DNA of 64,000 bases from Trinickia symbiotica. Lineage in GTDB: Bacteria; Pseudomonadota; Gammaproteobacteria; Burkholderiales; Burkholderiaceae. Made by a program: the position numbers and the translations under genes. The DNA lies in assembly GCF_002934455.1 (NCBI RefSeq), contig NZ_PTIR01000008.1, positions 124,001-188,000 of the forward strand, read 5' to 3'. The notes below the pieces were generated by a model. It was not told the DNA's origin, searched no databases, and was given only the letters and a program-made list of their open reading frames with translations. How positions within the stretch are numbered: the stretch's first letter is position 1; each line of letters starts with the position of its first letter. Shown one piece after another: positions 9,547 to 19,632 of the stretch.

Positions 9547-10851
9547 TCAGGCGCGTTGGGCCGCTGAACGTGCGGCGGAGACTCTGACGCGCTTGGCCGG
9601 TCGCGCATCGGATGTCGGTTCCGCGGGGACGCGCGCGAGCTGTCCATAAACCGCTTCGAGCTGTTCGGCTACGCCGCTCCAGGTGAAATGCTCGTGCGCA
9701 CGTTCCAGGCCGGCCGCGCCCATGCGCTCGGCGAGCTCCGGGTCTTGCGCCAGGCGCGCGAGCCGTTCGGCGAGCGCCTCGGGGTCGCGCGGCGGGACGA
9801 GAAAGCCCGTTTGGCCATCGACGACGCTGTAGCGAATGCCTCCGACGTCAGCACCGACGACGGGCCGCGCGCAAGCCATCGCCTCGATCGGTGTGATGCC
9901 GAACGGCTCGTACCAGGGCGTCGTGACGAAGACGTCGGCCGCCCCGTAATAGTTGCGCAGTTGCGCGCGCCCGCGTCGACCGACGAACGTCACGTCCGCG
10001 TCGGCGCCGCAGCCGGCCGCCACCCCGCGCAGGCGCGCGATCTCGGGTGTGGCGATTTCGTTGGGTATGTCGGCATTGCCGCCGACTACGTAAAGATGAG
10101 CGTCGATGCCCATGCGCGTGCGCAAGATGGCGAGTGCACGCACGACGTTGTCGATCCCCTTGCGCGGCACGATGCGCCCAAGCTGCAGGACGGTGAACCG
10201 GTCGCGCGGCCAGCCGAGCGCGGCGCGGCAGTCCGCGCGGTCGGCGGGCGAGAACTCGGACGTATCGAAGCCGCAAGGCACGATACGAATGCGTTTCGGG
10301 TCCGGCGCATAGTGCTCACGTAGATCGAGCTCGTCCTGAGGACACTCGGCGATAATCGCGTCGGCTTCGCGCACGAGCCGCTCCTCGATGCTGAACCGCT
10401 CATCCGGGAAGCCGTCGTCGGCGCCTTGATGAAGCCGACGCACCTTGCCGAGCGCGTGAAACGTCATCACGAGCGGAATGCCGAGCGTCTCTTTCGCCTT
10501 TAGCGCTGCAAGGCCCGACATGAAGAAGTTGGCGTGGATGACGTCGTACCGCCTGCGCTCCCGCCGGCAAAATCCCAGCAGGAAATCGGCGAACTCGGGC
10601 ATATAGGGCAGCAACGCTTCTTTCGGCATCTGCATCGGCGGCCCGGCGGGGACATGAACGACGCGCACCCCGTCCATATCGGAGATGGCGGGCAGCAGCG
10701 CGCGATCGCGCCGGGTGAACACGTCGACCTGATGCCCCGCGCGGCGCAACTGACGGGCAATATTCGCCACATAGATATTCTGTCCGCCACTATCGACGCC
10801 GCCCGCGACGGCGAGCGGCGACGCGTGTTCGCTGACCAGTGCGATTTTCAT
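9547..10851 (-). CDS. glycosyltransferase family 4 (sucrose-phosphate-synthase/MshA-like)
   Basis: A 434-residue GT-B retaining transferase. It starts MKIALVSEHASPLAVAGGVDSGGQNIYVANIARQL, the glycine-rich SGGQ start of MshA and sucrose synthase relatives. LQLGRIVPRKGID and the E-x7-E donor motif in YEPFGITPIEAMACARPVVGADVGG follow. The last 40 residues are low-complexity and Ala/Arg-rich. The ATG at 10851 is preceded by AAGGA seven bases upstream. It is the first gene of the minus-strand glycan operon, so its upstream gap holds the operon's promoter. The donor is probably a UDP- or GDP-hexose, by family only. Confidence 0.9.
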   Translation of the reverse strand: MKIALVSEHASPLAVAGGVDSGGQNIYVANIARQLRRAGHQVDVFTRRDRALLPAISDMDGVRVVHVPAGPPMQMPKEALLPYMPEFADFLLGFCRRERRRYDVIHANFFMSGLAALKAKETLGIPLVMTFHALGKVRRLHQGADDGFPDERFSIEERLVREADAIIAECPQDELDLREHYAPDPKRIRIVPCGFDTSEFSPADRADCRAALGWPRDRFTVLQLGRIVPRKGIDNVVRALAILRTRMGIDAHLYVVGGNADIPNEIATPEIARLRGVAAGCGADADVTFVGRRGRAQLRNYYGAADVFVTTPWYEPFGITPIEAMACARPVVGADVGGIRYSVVDGQTGFLVPPRDPEALAERLARLAQDPELAERMGAAGLERAHEHFTWSGVAEQLEAVYGQLARVPAEPTSDARPAKRVRVSAARSAAQRA

Positions 10852-11177
10852 AAGGTGTCCTTAATTTTTGAGCTTGCCGGCCCCGGAAAGCTTGCCGGGA
10901 GGCCCTCGCGGATCAAGGGAGTGGCGAGCCGTACGCACTGTTCGAGCACATCGTGTGCCCATCGCTTCGCGGACCGGTCAAAGCTGCATAACCGCTGCAA
11001 CGCCCCTGCAACGCTTCTGTGATCTTTACTCGGTGGCGCAGGCTTGAGCGGCTCTTACAGGGAGAATGTAATTACGCTGCATCGACCAGGCGAGGCGCTG
11101 CTGAAGCGCTGCGCGCATGGGATTGCTTTTTGCTGACGTACCGGGCGATATTGACCGACCCCGGCGAGGCAAAATCG
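10852..11177. other. divergent intergenic region between the glycan operon and a GT2 gene
   Basis: This 326-bp gap separates two outward-facing genes and must hold both promoters. I find no convincing small gene. The plus-strand frame is open from 11019, but that part lacks family similarity and has no good ribosome binding site, so I treat it as leader. I could not single out a strong -35/-10 pair. Confidence 0.5.
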
Positions 11178-12116
11178 ATGAATGCGCGAATATCGGTCGT
11201 CGTGCTGACGCACAACCGTGTGCGTGAGGTCACGCGGACCATAGAGCGGTTGCTGTCGCTTCCTGAGAAGCCGCCTGTCATCGTCGCCGACAACGGTTCA
11301 GACGATTCGACCGTCGCGGAGCTCGAGCGCCGCTTTCCGGACGTCGTCACCATCGCGTGCGGCGCGAATCTCGGGGCGGCGGGACGCAATCGCGCGGTAA
11401 TGCGGGCGACGACGGACTACGTCGCGTTCAGCGACGACGACACGAGCTGGGAGCCCGGCTCATTGGCCGAAGCGGTGCGCGTGCTCGACGCCGCCCCCCG
11501 GGTTGCCGTGCTCTCGGGGAAAGTGCTCGTGGGGGACGAGCGATGGCTCGATCCGACCTGCTCGCGCATGAGCGCCAGTCCGCTCGCTAGCGAGGGTTTG
11601 CCGGGTCCCTCGTTAATCGGCTACATGGCCGGCGCGTGCGTGTTTCGAACCGCGCTCTTTCGCGAAATCGGCGGTTATGAGCCGCGTCTTTTTATTGGCG
11701 GAGAAGAAGAGCTCGTCGCGCTCGACGTGCTCGAGGCGGGCCACGCGATTGTCTATTGCGATTCCGTCGCAACCACGCATTGGCCCTCGCCGTCGCGCGA
11801 TGCGTCGCTACGACAGCGCATGCTCGCACGCAACGCTGCACTGATCGCCTGGCTGCGCTTGCCGCTTCCGGAGGCGTTCGCGGCGACATGGAGGGCTTTC
11901 GCCGCGCTGATGCGCGAACGTAGCCTGGCCCGTCATGGGCCTTCGCTGCTGCGCGATCTGCTTTGGGCTATCCGGCGGCGGCGCGTCGTCTCTGCTCGCA
12001 TCATCCGTATGCGGCGGCAAGTGCGCGACGCCGAGCGAGACTTGGCTTTCCGACGGGATTACCGGCGGGTACGGCGGAGCCGCCCTGCCTTTCCGTCGAA
12101 CGAGAGTCGCCAGTAG
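11178..12116 (+). CDS. glycosyltransferase family 2
   Basis: From the ATG at 11178 the protein reads MNARISVVVLTHNRVREVTRTIERL, a GT-A start. VIVADNGSDDST and ANLGAAGRNRAVMRATTDYVAFSDDDTSWEPG follow and include the DxD-type metal site. ACVFRTALFREIGGYEPRLFIGGEEELVALDVLEAG is the acceptor/catalytic region. Its closest families include rhamnosyl- and galactofuranosyl-type transferases, but the substrate cannot be assigned. The 312-residue enzyme is soluble or peripheral, with a basic C-terminal tail. It is transcribed away from the glycan operon, and its 3' end overlaps the PIG-L gene tail-to-tail by 58 bp. Confidence 0.87.
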   Translation: MNARISVVVLTHNRVREVTRTIERLLSLPEKPPVIVADNGSDDSTVAELERRFPDVVTIACGANLGAAGRNRAVMRATTDYVAFSDDDTSWEPGSLAEAVRVLDAAPRVAVLSGKVLVGDERWLDPTCSRMSASPLASEGLPGPSLIGYMAGACVFRTALFREIGGYEPRLFIGGEEELVALDVLEAGHAIVYCDSVATTHWPSPSRDASLRQRMLARNAALIAWLRLPLPEAFAATWRAFAALMRERSLARHGPSLLRDLLWAIRRRRVVSARIIRMRRQVRDAERDLAFRRDYRRVRRSRPAFPSNESRQ

Positions 12117-12778
12117 CGCTCGGGTTCGACGAGGTCGTTCGGGTGTGCATCATCGAGCGCGCGCAGTTGACTGCGATACGCCCGCACGCTACGCCATTTC
12201 CGGGTGGCGGCCCGTGCATTGCGCTGCGCGTCGAGGAGCGGTCCGGCGGTTGCGAGCTCGAGCCGCAGGCCGCGCCGCGCCAGCGCTTCGCGCCTTTCTT
12301 CCGCCACATGCCGCATGCGCCGATATAGGGCGTCCTCGTAAAGGATGACATCCGGCATCGCGTCTTGAACGAATAGCGCGCAACAAGCGTCCGAAGCGAG
12401 CGTGTGGTCCGAATGATAAAGGCCGAGGGGCGCAAGGACAGTGGGACGACCACAGGATTTCCACGCGTCGTCGAGTGCGCGTGCAACGGCATCGCACGAT
12501 GGCGAAGCCCCATACTGGGAGTCGAGGAACGGAAGGCGGCGCGGCTGCGCGTCGAGCATATCGAGTGCGTGATCGTCCTCGCGCTGGCGCGCTCGCAATG
12601 CGGCGTCCGAGTGAAGAAATCCCGCGCGGCGGTCCCAGGACGTTGAAAGCGGCATGGTGGGGGCGCCGGCGAATACGGTGCAGACGATGGATCGGGGATG
12701 GGTTGCGAGCGCGGCGCCGCAACCGAAAGCCGCATCGTCGAAATGCGGCGAGACGACAAATAGCGTGGACGAAACCAT
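12059..12778 (-). CDS. PIG-L family deacetylase (LmbE-like)
   Basis: A 239-residue zinc hydrolase. VVSPHFDDAAFGCGAALA is the PHPDDE-type motif, with an unusual Phe and Ala in place of Pro and Glu: the two aspartates are kept but the Glu is Ala. The second metal-ligand motif LGLYHSDHTLASDAC (HxDH) is intact. The family deacetylates N-acetyl sugars such as GlcNAc-inositol or undecaprenyl-linked GlcNAc. Beside GT4, GT2 and GT9 genes it probably trims an N-acetyl group from the glycan. The start has no strong ribosome binding site in view. The C-terminus overlaps the convergent GT2 gene. Confidence 0.82.
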   Translation of the reverse strand: MVSSTLFVVSPHFDDAAFGCGAALATHPRSIVCTVFAGAPTMPLSTSWDRRAGFLHSDAALRARQREDDHALDMLDAQPRRLPFLDSQYGASPSCDAVARALDDAWKSCGRPTVLAPLGLYHSDHTLASDACCALFVQDAMPDVILYEDALYRRMRHVAEERREALARRGLRLELATAGPLLDAQRNARAATRKWRSVRAYRSQLRALDDAHPNDLVEPERYWRLSFDGKAGRLRRTRR

Positions 12779-12892
12779 GATGACCGAGTGTGCGAACGGC
12801 TCGAGAGCCCGATGCCTCCCTCGGCGCGCAAATGCGATGCCCGAGGCCGCGTGCCGCCCACGCCCCAGTGTGGCTGAGCCGTGTCTAACCGA

Positions 12893-13852
12893 TCAGCCGG
12901 CCAGCGCCTGCCGGATGGCGGAAGCCAGGTCGCCCGCCTGAAACTTCGCCACGTAGCCCGTCGCACCGGCGTTCTTGACGTGCGTTTCGTTGGCCGTCCC
13001 CGTCAGCGAAGAATGGATGATGACCGGGATATCGCGCGTGCGCTCGTCCCCTTTGATGAGACGCGTCAGCATGAAGCCGTCCATTTCGGGCATTTCAAGG
13101 TCGGTCAGCACGAGCGCGATTTTGTCGCGAGTGCGCAGGCCTTCCTGCTGCGCTTCGCTCGCGATGCGATCGAGCGTGTCCCACGCCTCCTGCCCCGTCT
13201 TTGTCATGACGTATTCCGTGCCGAGGGCGGTCAGGCTCTGTTCGATCAGCTTGCGCGCGAAACCCGAATCGTCGGCGGCGAGAATCTTGGCGCCGCGCTT
13301 CACCGTCAGCGTGCTCCCCACTTCAGCCGGGTCGACGCTCGGGTGCTGAGCCGGGAATACGTCTCGCAGCACCTGCTCCACGTCGACGACTAGCGCAAGC
13401 CGCGAATCGCCGGTGTTGCCGTCGATCCGCGCGATGCTCGTAACCGTGCTTCCGCCGGCCGAGGACTCGGCCGAGAGCACCTGATTCCATTCGAGGCGGA
13501 CGATATCGTCGACTTCCTCGACGGCGAACGCCTGTGTGGAGCGGGCAAACTCCGTGACGAGCAGAATGTTGAGCCCGCGCGTGGGATTGCACCCCATCAA
13601 CTTGGGCAGGTCGATGACAGGAATGATCTGCCCGCGTATGTCGACGGCGCCGAGCACGTGCTCGGATGAGCCGGCGATTGGCGTGATCGACGGCATCGTC
13701 ATAATTTCGCGGATCTTGAAGACGTTGATGCCGTAAAGCTCGTGCGAGTCGTCGTTGCCTGGCGCCGCGCCGAGCCGGAAAAGGAGGAGCTCGAACTTGT
13801 TCGAACTCGTCAGGTTGGTGCGCTCGTCGATCGAGTGGTGGTCTGCGGCCAT
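12893..13852 (-). CDS. cheV: chemotaxis coupling protein CheV (CheW domain plus response-regulator receiver)
   Basis: Residues 1 to about 165 form a CheW-like domain (LYGINVFKIREIMTMPSITPI, VLGAVDIRGQIIPVIDLPKLMG) that docks on chemoreceptors and CheA. Residues from about 190 form a receiver domain: ILAADDSGFARKLIEQ supplies the acidic pair, LVLTDLEMPEMDGFMLTRL the phosphorylated Asp, and IIHSSLTG and AKF the conserved Ser/Thr and Lys. The ATG at 13852 follows a GGAGGA at good spacing; the open frame upstream of it carries no domain. No other che genes are here, but a methyl-accepting receptor lies at 47031-48581. Confidence 0.95.
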   Translation of the reverse strand: MAADHHSIDERTNLTSSNKFELLLFRLGAAPGNDDSHELYGINVFKIREIMTMPSITPIAGSSEHVLGAVDIRGQIIPVIDLPKLMGCNPTRGLNILLVTEFARSTQAFAVEEVDDIVRLEWNQVLSAESSAGGSTVTSIARIDGNTGDSRLALVVDVEQVLRDVFPAQHPSVDPAEVGSTLTVKRGAKILAADDSGFARKLIEQSLTALGTEYVMTKTGQEAWDTLDRIASEAQQEGLRTRDKIALVLTDLEMPEMDGFMLTRLIKGDERTRDIPVIIHSSLTGTANETHVKNAGATGYVAKFQAGDLASAIRQALAG

Positions 13853-13924
13853 CGAAGAATTCCTCCGGGTTGCGCCCGATGCCTTTGCGGGTTGCGCCGC
13901 TTCTCGAAGCCGGTGAAAAACGGT

Positions 13925-13950
13925 ATTCCGGCAAAGGGGGTAATGCTTGA
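13925..13950 (-). promoter_or_regulatory. possible flagellar sigma-28 (FliA) promoter for cheV
   Basis: Reading the minus strand, TCAAGCAT is followed after 10 bases by GCCGGAAT. This resembles the FliA consensus TAAAGTTT-N11-GCCGATAA, with the spacer one base short and two mismatches in the -10. It sits about 75 bases ahead of the cheV start, a sensible distance, and cheV genes are often in the flagellar regulon. Confidence 0.35.
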
Positions 13951-14108
13951 TAACGGCGGCTTGCGGGGAAAGTTGATAGCGCTGCGTACTTCTACTTAGA
14001 GGTACGGTCCCGTTGTCCGGAAGGATCCGGTTGGGCCGGCAAGTGGATAGTGGGCAGCCTGTGCGCCTGGGCACCGCCAGGTTTCGCGCGCGATCGGCGC
14101 GCCGGCGC

Positions 14109-14133
14109 AAAAAAAAGCGCGGACAAGCCGCGC
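14109..14133 (-). terminator. rho-independent terminator downstream of lhr
   Basis: On the minus strand a perfect 6-bp GC stem (GCGCGG / CCGCGC, loop of five) is followed immediately by eight T residues. It lies about 110 bases past the lhr stop codon and upstream of the cheV promoter, so it separates the two transcripts. Confidence 0.85.
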
Positions 14134-14243
14134 GTTCAAAGAGATATGATGAAAAAGACCGCTTCGAGCGGCAATTGCAGTATAAGGGAGAAGCATCCCG
14201 ATAGGCTTAAGCGAAAATGAAATCGAGACTCTTCTCATGCCGT

Positions 14244-17200
14244 TCATGCACGCCGAACGAGCTGCGCGTGCGCTTTTTCCTTTTCCTGCGGCGTAAGCTC
14301 CACGGCGTAATCGAATTTGCCCGATACGAGTCTCGCGACAGGCGTGCCGTCACGATACACAACGCGGTTGCCCATGAGCGCCGGGACCTTTTCTCCCGGC
14401 AAAATGGTGCCGACGAGATTGAGCGGATCGGCGCCGCTGAGGCAGACCATCTCTCCGTTCCGATCGCGCTTGCGCACGTCGCGCAACAACGCGATCGCTT
14501 CCGGGAGCGCGAACTGCTCGCCGGACAGTCCGTTGACGAATCGTCCGCCGCGCACTTGACCGCGTGCTTCCAGCCGCTGGAGCACGCGCAGCAAGTCGCG
14601 CCAGCGCGGTAGCCACGTTGCTTCGCGCTCGAGCAATTGCCAGCAGACGACGCCGTAGCGTCTGAGCAGCGTCATGGCGACGTGCTCGGCGAGCTCGGGC
14701 GGTGTGACTGACGCCGTTCGCGATCGCGGCTCTGCGCTCGGGCGACGATCGCGCGCATCGTCGCGGCTGCTGCCTGACGCCGAGGCAGCCGCGTCGGGAT
14801 GATCATGGGCCGCCACGCGCCGCGTAAGCGCCCAGCGTCCTGCATCGTCCATTCCGCCGATGAAGGCGCCATGCTGCGCGAAGTGGCGGCCCCGGCGCGC
14901 GCTGACGCGCGACGCACGCTGACGCGCCGCCGCCGGTTTCAGTAATGCCCGCAGCCCGGCAAAGCTGTCCGCATTCGCGAGTCCCGCGGCGACGAGCTCG
15001 CCGAGTGCATTCTCGAGCTCGATCGGCAGCATCTTGGTTTCATGCAAGAGCTCGTCGAAGAACATGGCGCCGTGCCTGGTCAGCGCGTCGAAGACGCCGC
15101 GAGCGCGCGCCGAGAGCGTATCGGCGCTCGGCGTCGAGGCGAGGCTGTGCCAGGTAGGCAACTCGCGGCGCGGTAGCAGCGCGATCGGCGTGGCGCGCAC
15201 AGGCGCACTCGATCCGTGATTGCCGTCCACGAGCCGTACCCATACGAGCTTGCCCGATCGGCAAAGCTCGTCGAGCGACATGCCCGTGTAGTCGCGTATC
15301 CGCGCCGGAAGAATCTCTTCCTCCCAGGCGGCGGCCGCGGCGGCGAAGCCTTCGAGCTGCGCGATCGTCGCCGCCAACGCGTCGCGACCCATGCCGCGCG
15401 CTTGCGGTGCGACGCGCTGCCACTCGAACAGAAACCGCATGAAGTCGGCGCGCTCGACCGGTTCGATCTCACGCCGCAAGCGCCTGATCGTATAGCGATG
15501 GATGCGCGCGAGAAGATGACGCTCGCACCATTCTTCTTGCGCCGCATCGGGTGTGAAGCGTCCGCGCATCGCATAGCCTTCGCCCTCGAGCGTGACGAGT
15601 GCCGCGGCCACCGTGGATGCGGGCAGCGCAAGCGGGCGTGCGATCGCCGCGACCGTCGATGGCCCTGTCGCCGTCAGGCGCGCGCGCACGATTTCGACGG
15701 CGGCGCTTTCCGGAGTCCATGTGTCGGGCACGCCGTCGGGCGCATGAAGATGCGGCTCGTAGACCGCGTCCGGATAAACGGCGCGCAGGCAGGTGAGCCG
15801 CTCGATCGGCAGCCATAGCGCGTCGCCCTCGGCCACTTGCATGCGCGTCGCGCGCCCCGCATGCGCCAACGCGCCGAGCCATGCAACCCAATCCGCGTCG
15901 TTGCGCGCTTCCTTTTCGGCAATGCAGCCGAGCCCCATCAGCGCTTCGTGCATCTCGTCCGCATTGCGCGCCTGCGGCCAGGCTTCGTCGCGCACGCTGG
16001 CGATCGCATCGGCATCGAGCGCGCCGAGGTCGTCCGCACTGTCCGGTTCCTGAAACCGTCGGGCCAGCACGGCCTGCGTGCGCCGCTCTTCGAGCGGTGC
16101 ATCGTCGAGGAATGCGTAAGGCCGCGCATTGAGTATCTCGGCCGCGAGCGGCGATGGCGCGGGCAGCTCGCGCGTGACGAGATCGAGCTCGCCGCGTTCG
16201 ATCCTGCGCAACAATGCCAGCCAGCCGTCGCAATCCATCGCTTCGTGCAAACAGTCGTCGACCGTCTGATCGACGAGCGGATGTCGCGGCAACTCGCGCT
16301 CGCCGACGATGTTTTCGAGGCAGGCGACCTGGTCCGGGAACACCGCGGCGAGCAGGTCCTCGCTCTTCATCCGTTGCAGTTGAGGCGCCGTTTTGCGTCC
16401 GCCGGTGAAGCGAGGCAACGCAAGCGACGTGGTCGCGTTCCAGCGCCACCGCACGTTGAAGAGCGGCGCATCGAGCAGCGCCTGGATAAGCACGTGCTCG
16501 GCCGTGTTCGAATGCAGGTAGCGCCAGACTTCGTCGAGCGCGAAGCTATGGCCGCCCGTGAGCGAGAGCACGATGGCGTCTTCGGTCGCCGCCGCCTGCA
16601 GCTCGAAATTGAACGTGCGGCAAAAGCGCTTGCGCAGCGCCAATCCCCACGCGCGGTTGACGCGGCTGCCGAACGGCGAGTGAATGACGAGCTGCATGCC
16701 GCCCGATTCGTCGAAGAAGCGCTCCATGACGAGCCTGTCCTGCGTCGGCAGCACACTGAGCGCCGCGCGTGCGCGTGCGAGATAGTCGACGATCTGGCGG
16801 ACGGCGTTGTCCTCGAGCCCCAGCTCGCTCGTCAGCGCGGCGACCGCTCGATCGAGCACCGCCTCCGATGCCCCGCGGACGGTTTTACGTACGGCCTCGT
16901 CGCGACTATCGTAAGGACTGCCGATCAACTCGTCGACGCGCGCGCGCAGTCGCGAGACGGCGGCCGAGAGCTCGTTGCTGCGGCCCGGCGCTTCGCCGAG
17001 CCAGAAAGGAATATTCGGCGCCTCGCCCGCGGCATCGACGACACGCACGCGCCCCGTCTCGACGCGCAGGATCCGATAAGCGCTGTTGCCAAGCTGGAAA
17101 ACATCGCCGGCCAGGCTTTCGACGGCGAAGTCCTCGTTCACGGTGCCGATTTGAATGCCTTGCGGCTCCAGCAACACCGAGTAGTCCGCGTTGTCGGGAA

Positions 17201-18725
17201 TGGTGCCGCCCGACGTTGCCGCCGTGAGCTTGCTGCCGCGCCGGCCGCGCAGCGTGCCCGTCACGATGTCGCGGTGCACGTACGCGCCGCGCGGGCCGTG
17301 CCGGCTCGTATAGCCTTCCGCCAGCATGCGCAGCACGGCGTCGTAGCGTTCGCGCGTGAGCTCGGCGTAAGGCGCGGCGCGGCGCACGCAATCGAAGAGC
17401 GCATCTTCGCTCCATTCCTCGCAGGCGACTTCCGCGACGATCTGCTGCGCGAGCACGTCGAGCGGCGCGCGCGGGATCAGCAGCGCGTCGAGTTCTCCGC
17501 GCCGAGTGCAGTCGATCAGTGCCGCGCACTCGATGAGATCGTCGCGCGAGGTCGGAAAAAGGCGCCCCTTCGGCATGCCGCCGACATGGTGCCCGGAACG
17601 TCCGACGCGCTGCAGAAACGGCGCGATCGCGCGCGGCGAGCCCAGCTGACAGACGAGATCGACATCGCCGATATCGATGCCGAGCTCGAGCGATGCCGTC
17701 GCAATCAGCACGCGCAGCGCACCGCGCTTCAGGCGCTGCTCTGCATCGAGCCGATGCTCCTTCGCCATGCTGCCGTGATGGGCCGCGACGGCGTCCTTGC
17801 CGAGCCGTTCGGTCAAATGGCGCGCAGCCCGCTCGGCCATGCGACGCGTATTGACGAAGACGAGCGTCGTTGCATGGGCCGAGACGAGTTCGGCGAGACG
17901 GTCGTAGACTCGCTCCCAGACCTCGTTGGCCATCACCGCTTCGAGCGGAACGGGCGGCAGCTCGAGCGCGAGATCGCGCGGGCGATCGTGGCCGACGTCG
18001 ACGATCGCGCATTGCGCATGGTCTCCCACGCCGACGAGAAAGCGAGCCACGGCTTCGATCGGCTTTTGCGTTGCGGAAAGGCCGATGCGCGGCAGGCGTC
18101 GCCGGCAGAGCGCGTCGAGCCGCTCGAGCGACAGAGCGAGGTGACTGCCGCGCTTGCTGTCGGCGATCGCATGGATTTCGTCGACGATGACCGTTCGTGT
18201 CGTCGAGAGCATGCGGCGCCCGGAATCCGACGAGAGCAGCACGTAGAGCGACTCCGGCGTCGTCACGAGGATGTGCGGCGGGCGCTTCTTGAGCGCGTTG
18301 CGCTCTTGCTGAGTCGTATCGCCGGTACGGACGGCCGTGCGAATATCGACACGCGGCAGGCCTTGCCGCGCGAGCTCTTCCGCGATTCCCGACAGCGGCC
18401 GGTCCAGGTTCGCGTGTATGTCGTTCGAGAGCGCCTTCAGCGGCGACACGTAGACGACGAGCGTTTGGTCGGGCAACGAGCCGCCGCGAGCAAGGCCCTC
18501 GCGCACGAGCTCGTCGATGGTCCAAAGGAATGCGGTGAGCGTCTTGCCCGAGCCGGTCGGCGCGGCGACGAGCGTGGACACGGCGCGGCGAATATGGGGC
18601 CACGCGCGGCATTGCGCGTCCGTCGGCGTATCGAACGTTGCCTGAAACCAGGCCGCCACCGCGGGGTGGAAATCGGCCAGCGCAGGCACGGCGGCATCGG
18701 CGACGGGACTATCGGGAGCGTTCAT
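14244..18725 (-). CDS. lhr: large ATP-dependent helicase Lhr (DEAD/DEAH superfamily 2)
   Basis: A 1493-residue enzyme of the size of E. coli Lhr. Helicase motifs run in order: APTGSGKT (Walker A, near residue 57), YVSPLKAL (Ia), [13 protein letters not shown] (DExH, Walker B), GLSATQ (III), [16 protein letters not shown] (IV), [15 protein letters not shown] (V) and QRVGRSGH (VI). The Lhr winged-helix and core domains follow (e.g. [19 protein letters not shown], and [18 protein letters not shown]). The C-terminal third is the Lhr-specific region. Lhr is a 3'-5' DNA translocase linked to DNA repair. I prefer the ATG at 18725; a TTG at 18797 would overlap the upstream membrane-protein gene. The upstream gene ends 58 bases before this start, so the two may be cotranscribed. 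Confidence 0.95.
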   Translation of the reverse strand: MNAPDSPVADAAVPALADFHPAVAAWFQATFDTPTDAQCRAWPHIRRAVSTLVAAPTGSGKTLTAFLWTIDELVREGLARGGSLPDQTLVVYVSPLKALSNDIHANLDRPLSGIAEELARQGLPRVDIRTAVRTGDTTQQERNALKKRPPHILVTTPESLYVLLSSDSGRRMLSTTRTVIVDEIHAIADSKRGSHLALSLERLDALCRRRLPRIGLSATQKPIEAVARFLVGVGDHAQCAIVDVGHDRPRDLALELPPVPLEAVMANEVWERVYDRLAELVSAHATTLVFVNTRRMAERAARHLTERLGKDAVAAHHGSMAKEHRLDAEQRLKRGALRVLIATASLELGIDIGDVDLVCQLGSPRAIAPFLQRVGRSGHHVGGMPKGRLFPTSRDDLIECAALIDCTRRGELDALLIPRAPLDVLAQQIVAEVACEEWSEDALFDCVRRAAPYAELTRERYDAVLRMLAEGYTSRHGPRGAYVHRDIVTGTLRGRRGSKLTAATSGGTIPDNADYSVLLEPQGIQIGTVNEDFAVESLAGDVFQLGNSAYRILRVETGRVRVVDAAGEAPNIPFWLGEAPGRSNELSAAVSRLRARVDELIGSPYDSRDEAVRKTVRGASEAVLDRAVAALTSELGLEDNAVRQIVDYLARARAALSVLPTQDRLVMERFFDESGGMQLVIHSPFGSRVNRAWGLALRKRFCRTFNFELQAAATEDAIVLSLTGGHSFALDEVWRYLHSNTAEHVLIQALLDAPLFNVRWRWNATTSLALPRFTGGRKTAPQLQRMKSEDLLAAVFPDQVACLENIVGERELPRHPLVDQTVDDCLHEAMDCDGWLALLRRIERGELDLVTRELPAPSPLAAEILNARPYAFLDDAPLEERRTQAVLARRFQEPDSADDLGALDADAIASVRDEAWPQARNADEMHEALMGLGCIAEKEARNDADWVAWLGALAHAGRATRMQVAEGDALWLPIERLTCLRAVYPDAVYEPHLHAPDGVPDTWTPESAAVEIVRARLTATGPSTVAAIARPLALPASTVAAALVTLEGEGYAMRGRFTPDAAQEEWCERHLLARIHRYTIRRLRREIEPVERADFMRFLFEWQRVAPQARGMGRDALAATIAQLEGFAAAAAAWEEEILPARIRDYTGMSLDELCRSGKLVWVRLVDGNHGSSAPVRATPIALLPRRELPTWHSLASTPSADTLSARARGVFDALTRHGAMFFDELLHETKMLPIELENALGELVAAGLANADSFAGLRALLKPAAARQRASRVSARRGRHFAQHGAFIGGMDDAGRWALTRRVAAHDHPDAAASASGSSRDDARDRRPSAEPRSRTASVTPPELAEHVAMTLLRRYGVVCWQLLEREATWLPRWRDLLRVLQRLEARGQVRGGRFVNGLSGEQFALPEAIALLRDVRKRDRNGEMVCLSGADPLNLVGTILPGEKVPALMGNRVVYRDGTPVARLVSGKFDYAVELTPQEKEKAHAQLVRRA

Positions 18726-18783
18726 TTGAGGCGATCTGGGGGCGTTCGATCGATTTCTCAATGGCGGCGAATCGACGAATTCG

Positions 18784-19473
18784 TCAGGACTGCTCAATAA
18801 ACATATCGCGCGACGCCGTGTACGTCGACAGATAGATAAGCGGAGCCACGACGAGGAGCGCGATACCGAGTGTCACCAGGGCCGCGAGCAGCAATCCCGC
18901 CACGAAGGCGCCATAGACGAGTGTCGACCACGGATTGCGGCAGATGGCGAGAAAACTCGCCTTCAACGCGGCGTCCGGCGCGGCGCCGTGCAGCACGACC
19001 AACGACGGCGCGAGCCAGAGCGCCATTGCGCTGCCGAAAGCGGCTACGACATAAAGCAGTGCCGCGAACCACGGCGCGGCGCCCGCCTTCGCGGCGGGAT
19101 CGGCACTGATGAGCAGATGCAGTCCAGCCGACACACGAGTGCCCGCAAAATCGCAGAGAAGCGATGCGAACAGCGCAACGAGGCCGGCCGCGAAGAGCGG
19201 CTGGAAATTTTTGCGGATGGCGTCGAAGACGTCGGCAATCTTGACATCCCCCGTCGCCGCGCAGCCTTGCGCCGCAGCCGTCATTCCTCCGGCCCAGAGC
19301 ACGGTGAAGACTGACACCAGGTCCGAGGCAAACGGGATCGCGCCGAGCGCAACCGTGACGGCGAGATCGATGACGCCGAGCGCGATCCATACGGCTGGCC
19401 GCATGCGAAAGAGCGACCACGCGCTTGCGATCCACTGCGATCCGTGTTCGGCGGGAACCGTGCGCATCTGCAT
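18784..19473 (-). CDS. BPSS1780-family membrane protein
   Basis: A roughly 230-residue integral membrane protein with about six hydrophobic helices, among them [40 protein letters not shown] and [23 protein letters not shown]. The opening [20 protein letters not shown] and the ending [12 protein letters not shown] match the uncharacterised DUF2189/BPSS1780-type family common in Burkholderia. The function is unknown. An ATG at 19485 sits directly on an AAGGA, which is too close, so I place the start at 19473. It lies just upstream of lhr on the same strand. Confidence 0.75.
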   Translation of the reverse strand: MQMRTVPAEHGSQWIASAWSLFRMRPAVWIALGVIDLAVTVALGAIPFASDLVSVFTVLWAGGMTAAAQGCAATGDVKIADVFDAIRKNFQPLFAAGLVALFASLLCDFAGTRVSAGLHLLISADPAAKAGAAPWFAALLYVVAAFGSAMALWLAPSLVVLHGAAPDAALKASFLAICRNPWSTLVYGAFVAGLLLAALVTLGIALLVVAPLIYLSTYTASRDMFIEQS

Positions 19474-19632
19474 ATCGGAAAGCATTCCTTACGAAATAGT
19501 CGGATTCTGAAAGCGATTCGTCTCTGCCATTATCGTCGAACGGCGCGTTGCGCCCTCAATCCGCGTTTCGCAAACTGTTTGTGCATGGTATAAGCGCCGT
19601 CAGGTCATTTTGTCGACGAAGGAGGAGATTCG

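Noticed and set aside
15837-18800. A 987-residue plus-strand open frame
   Set aside because: It is antisense to lhr, Arg-rich and without domain signatures; a high-GC shadow.
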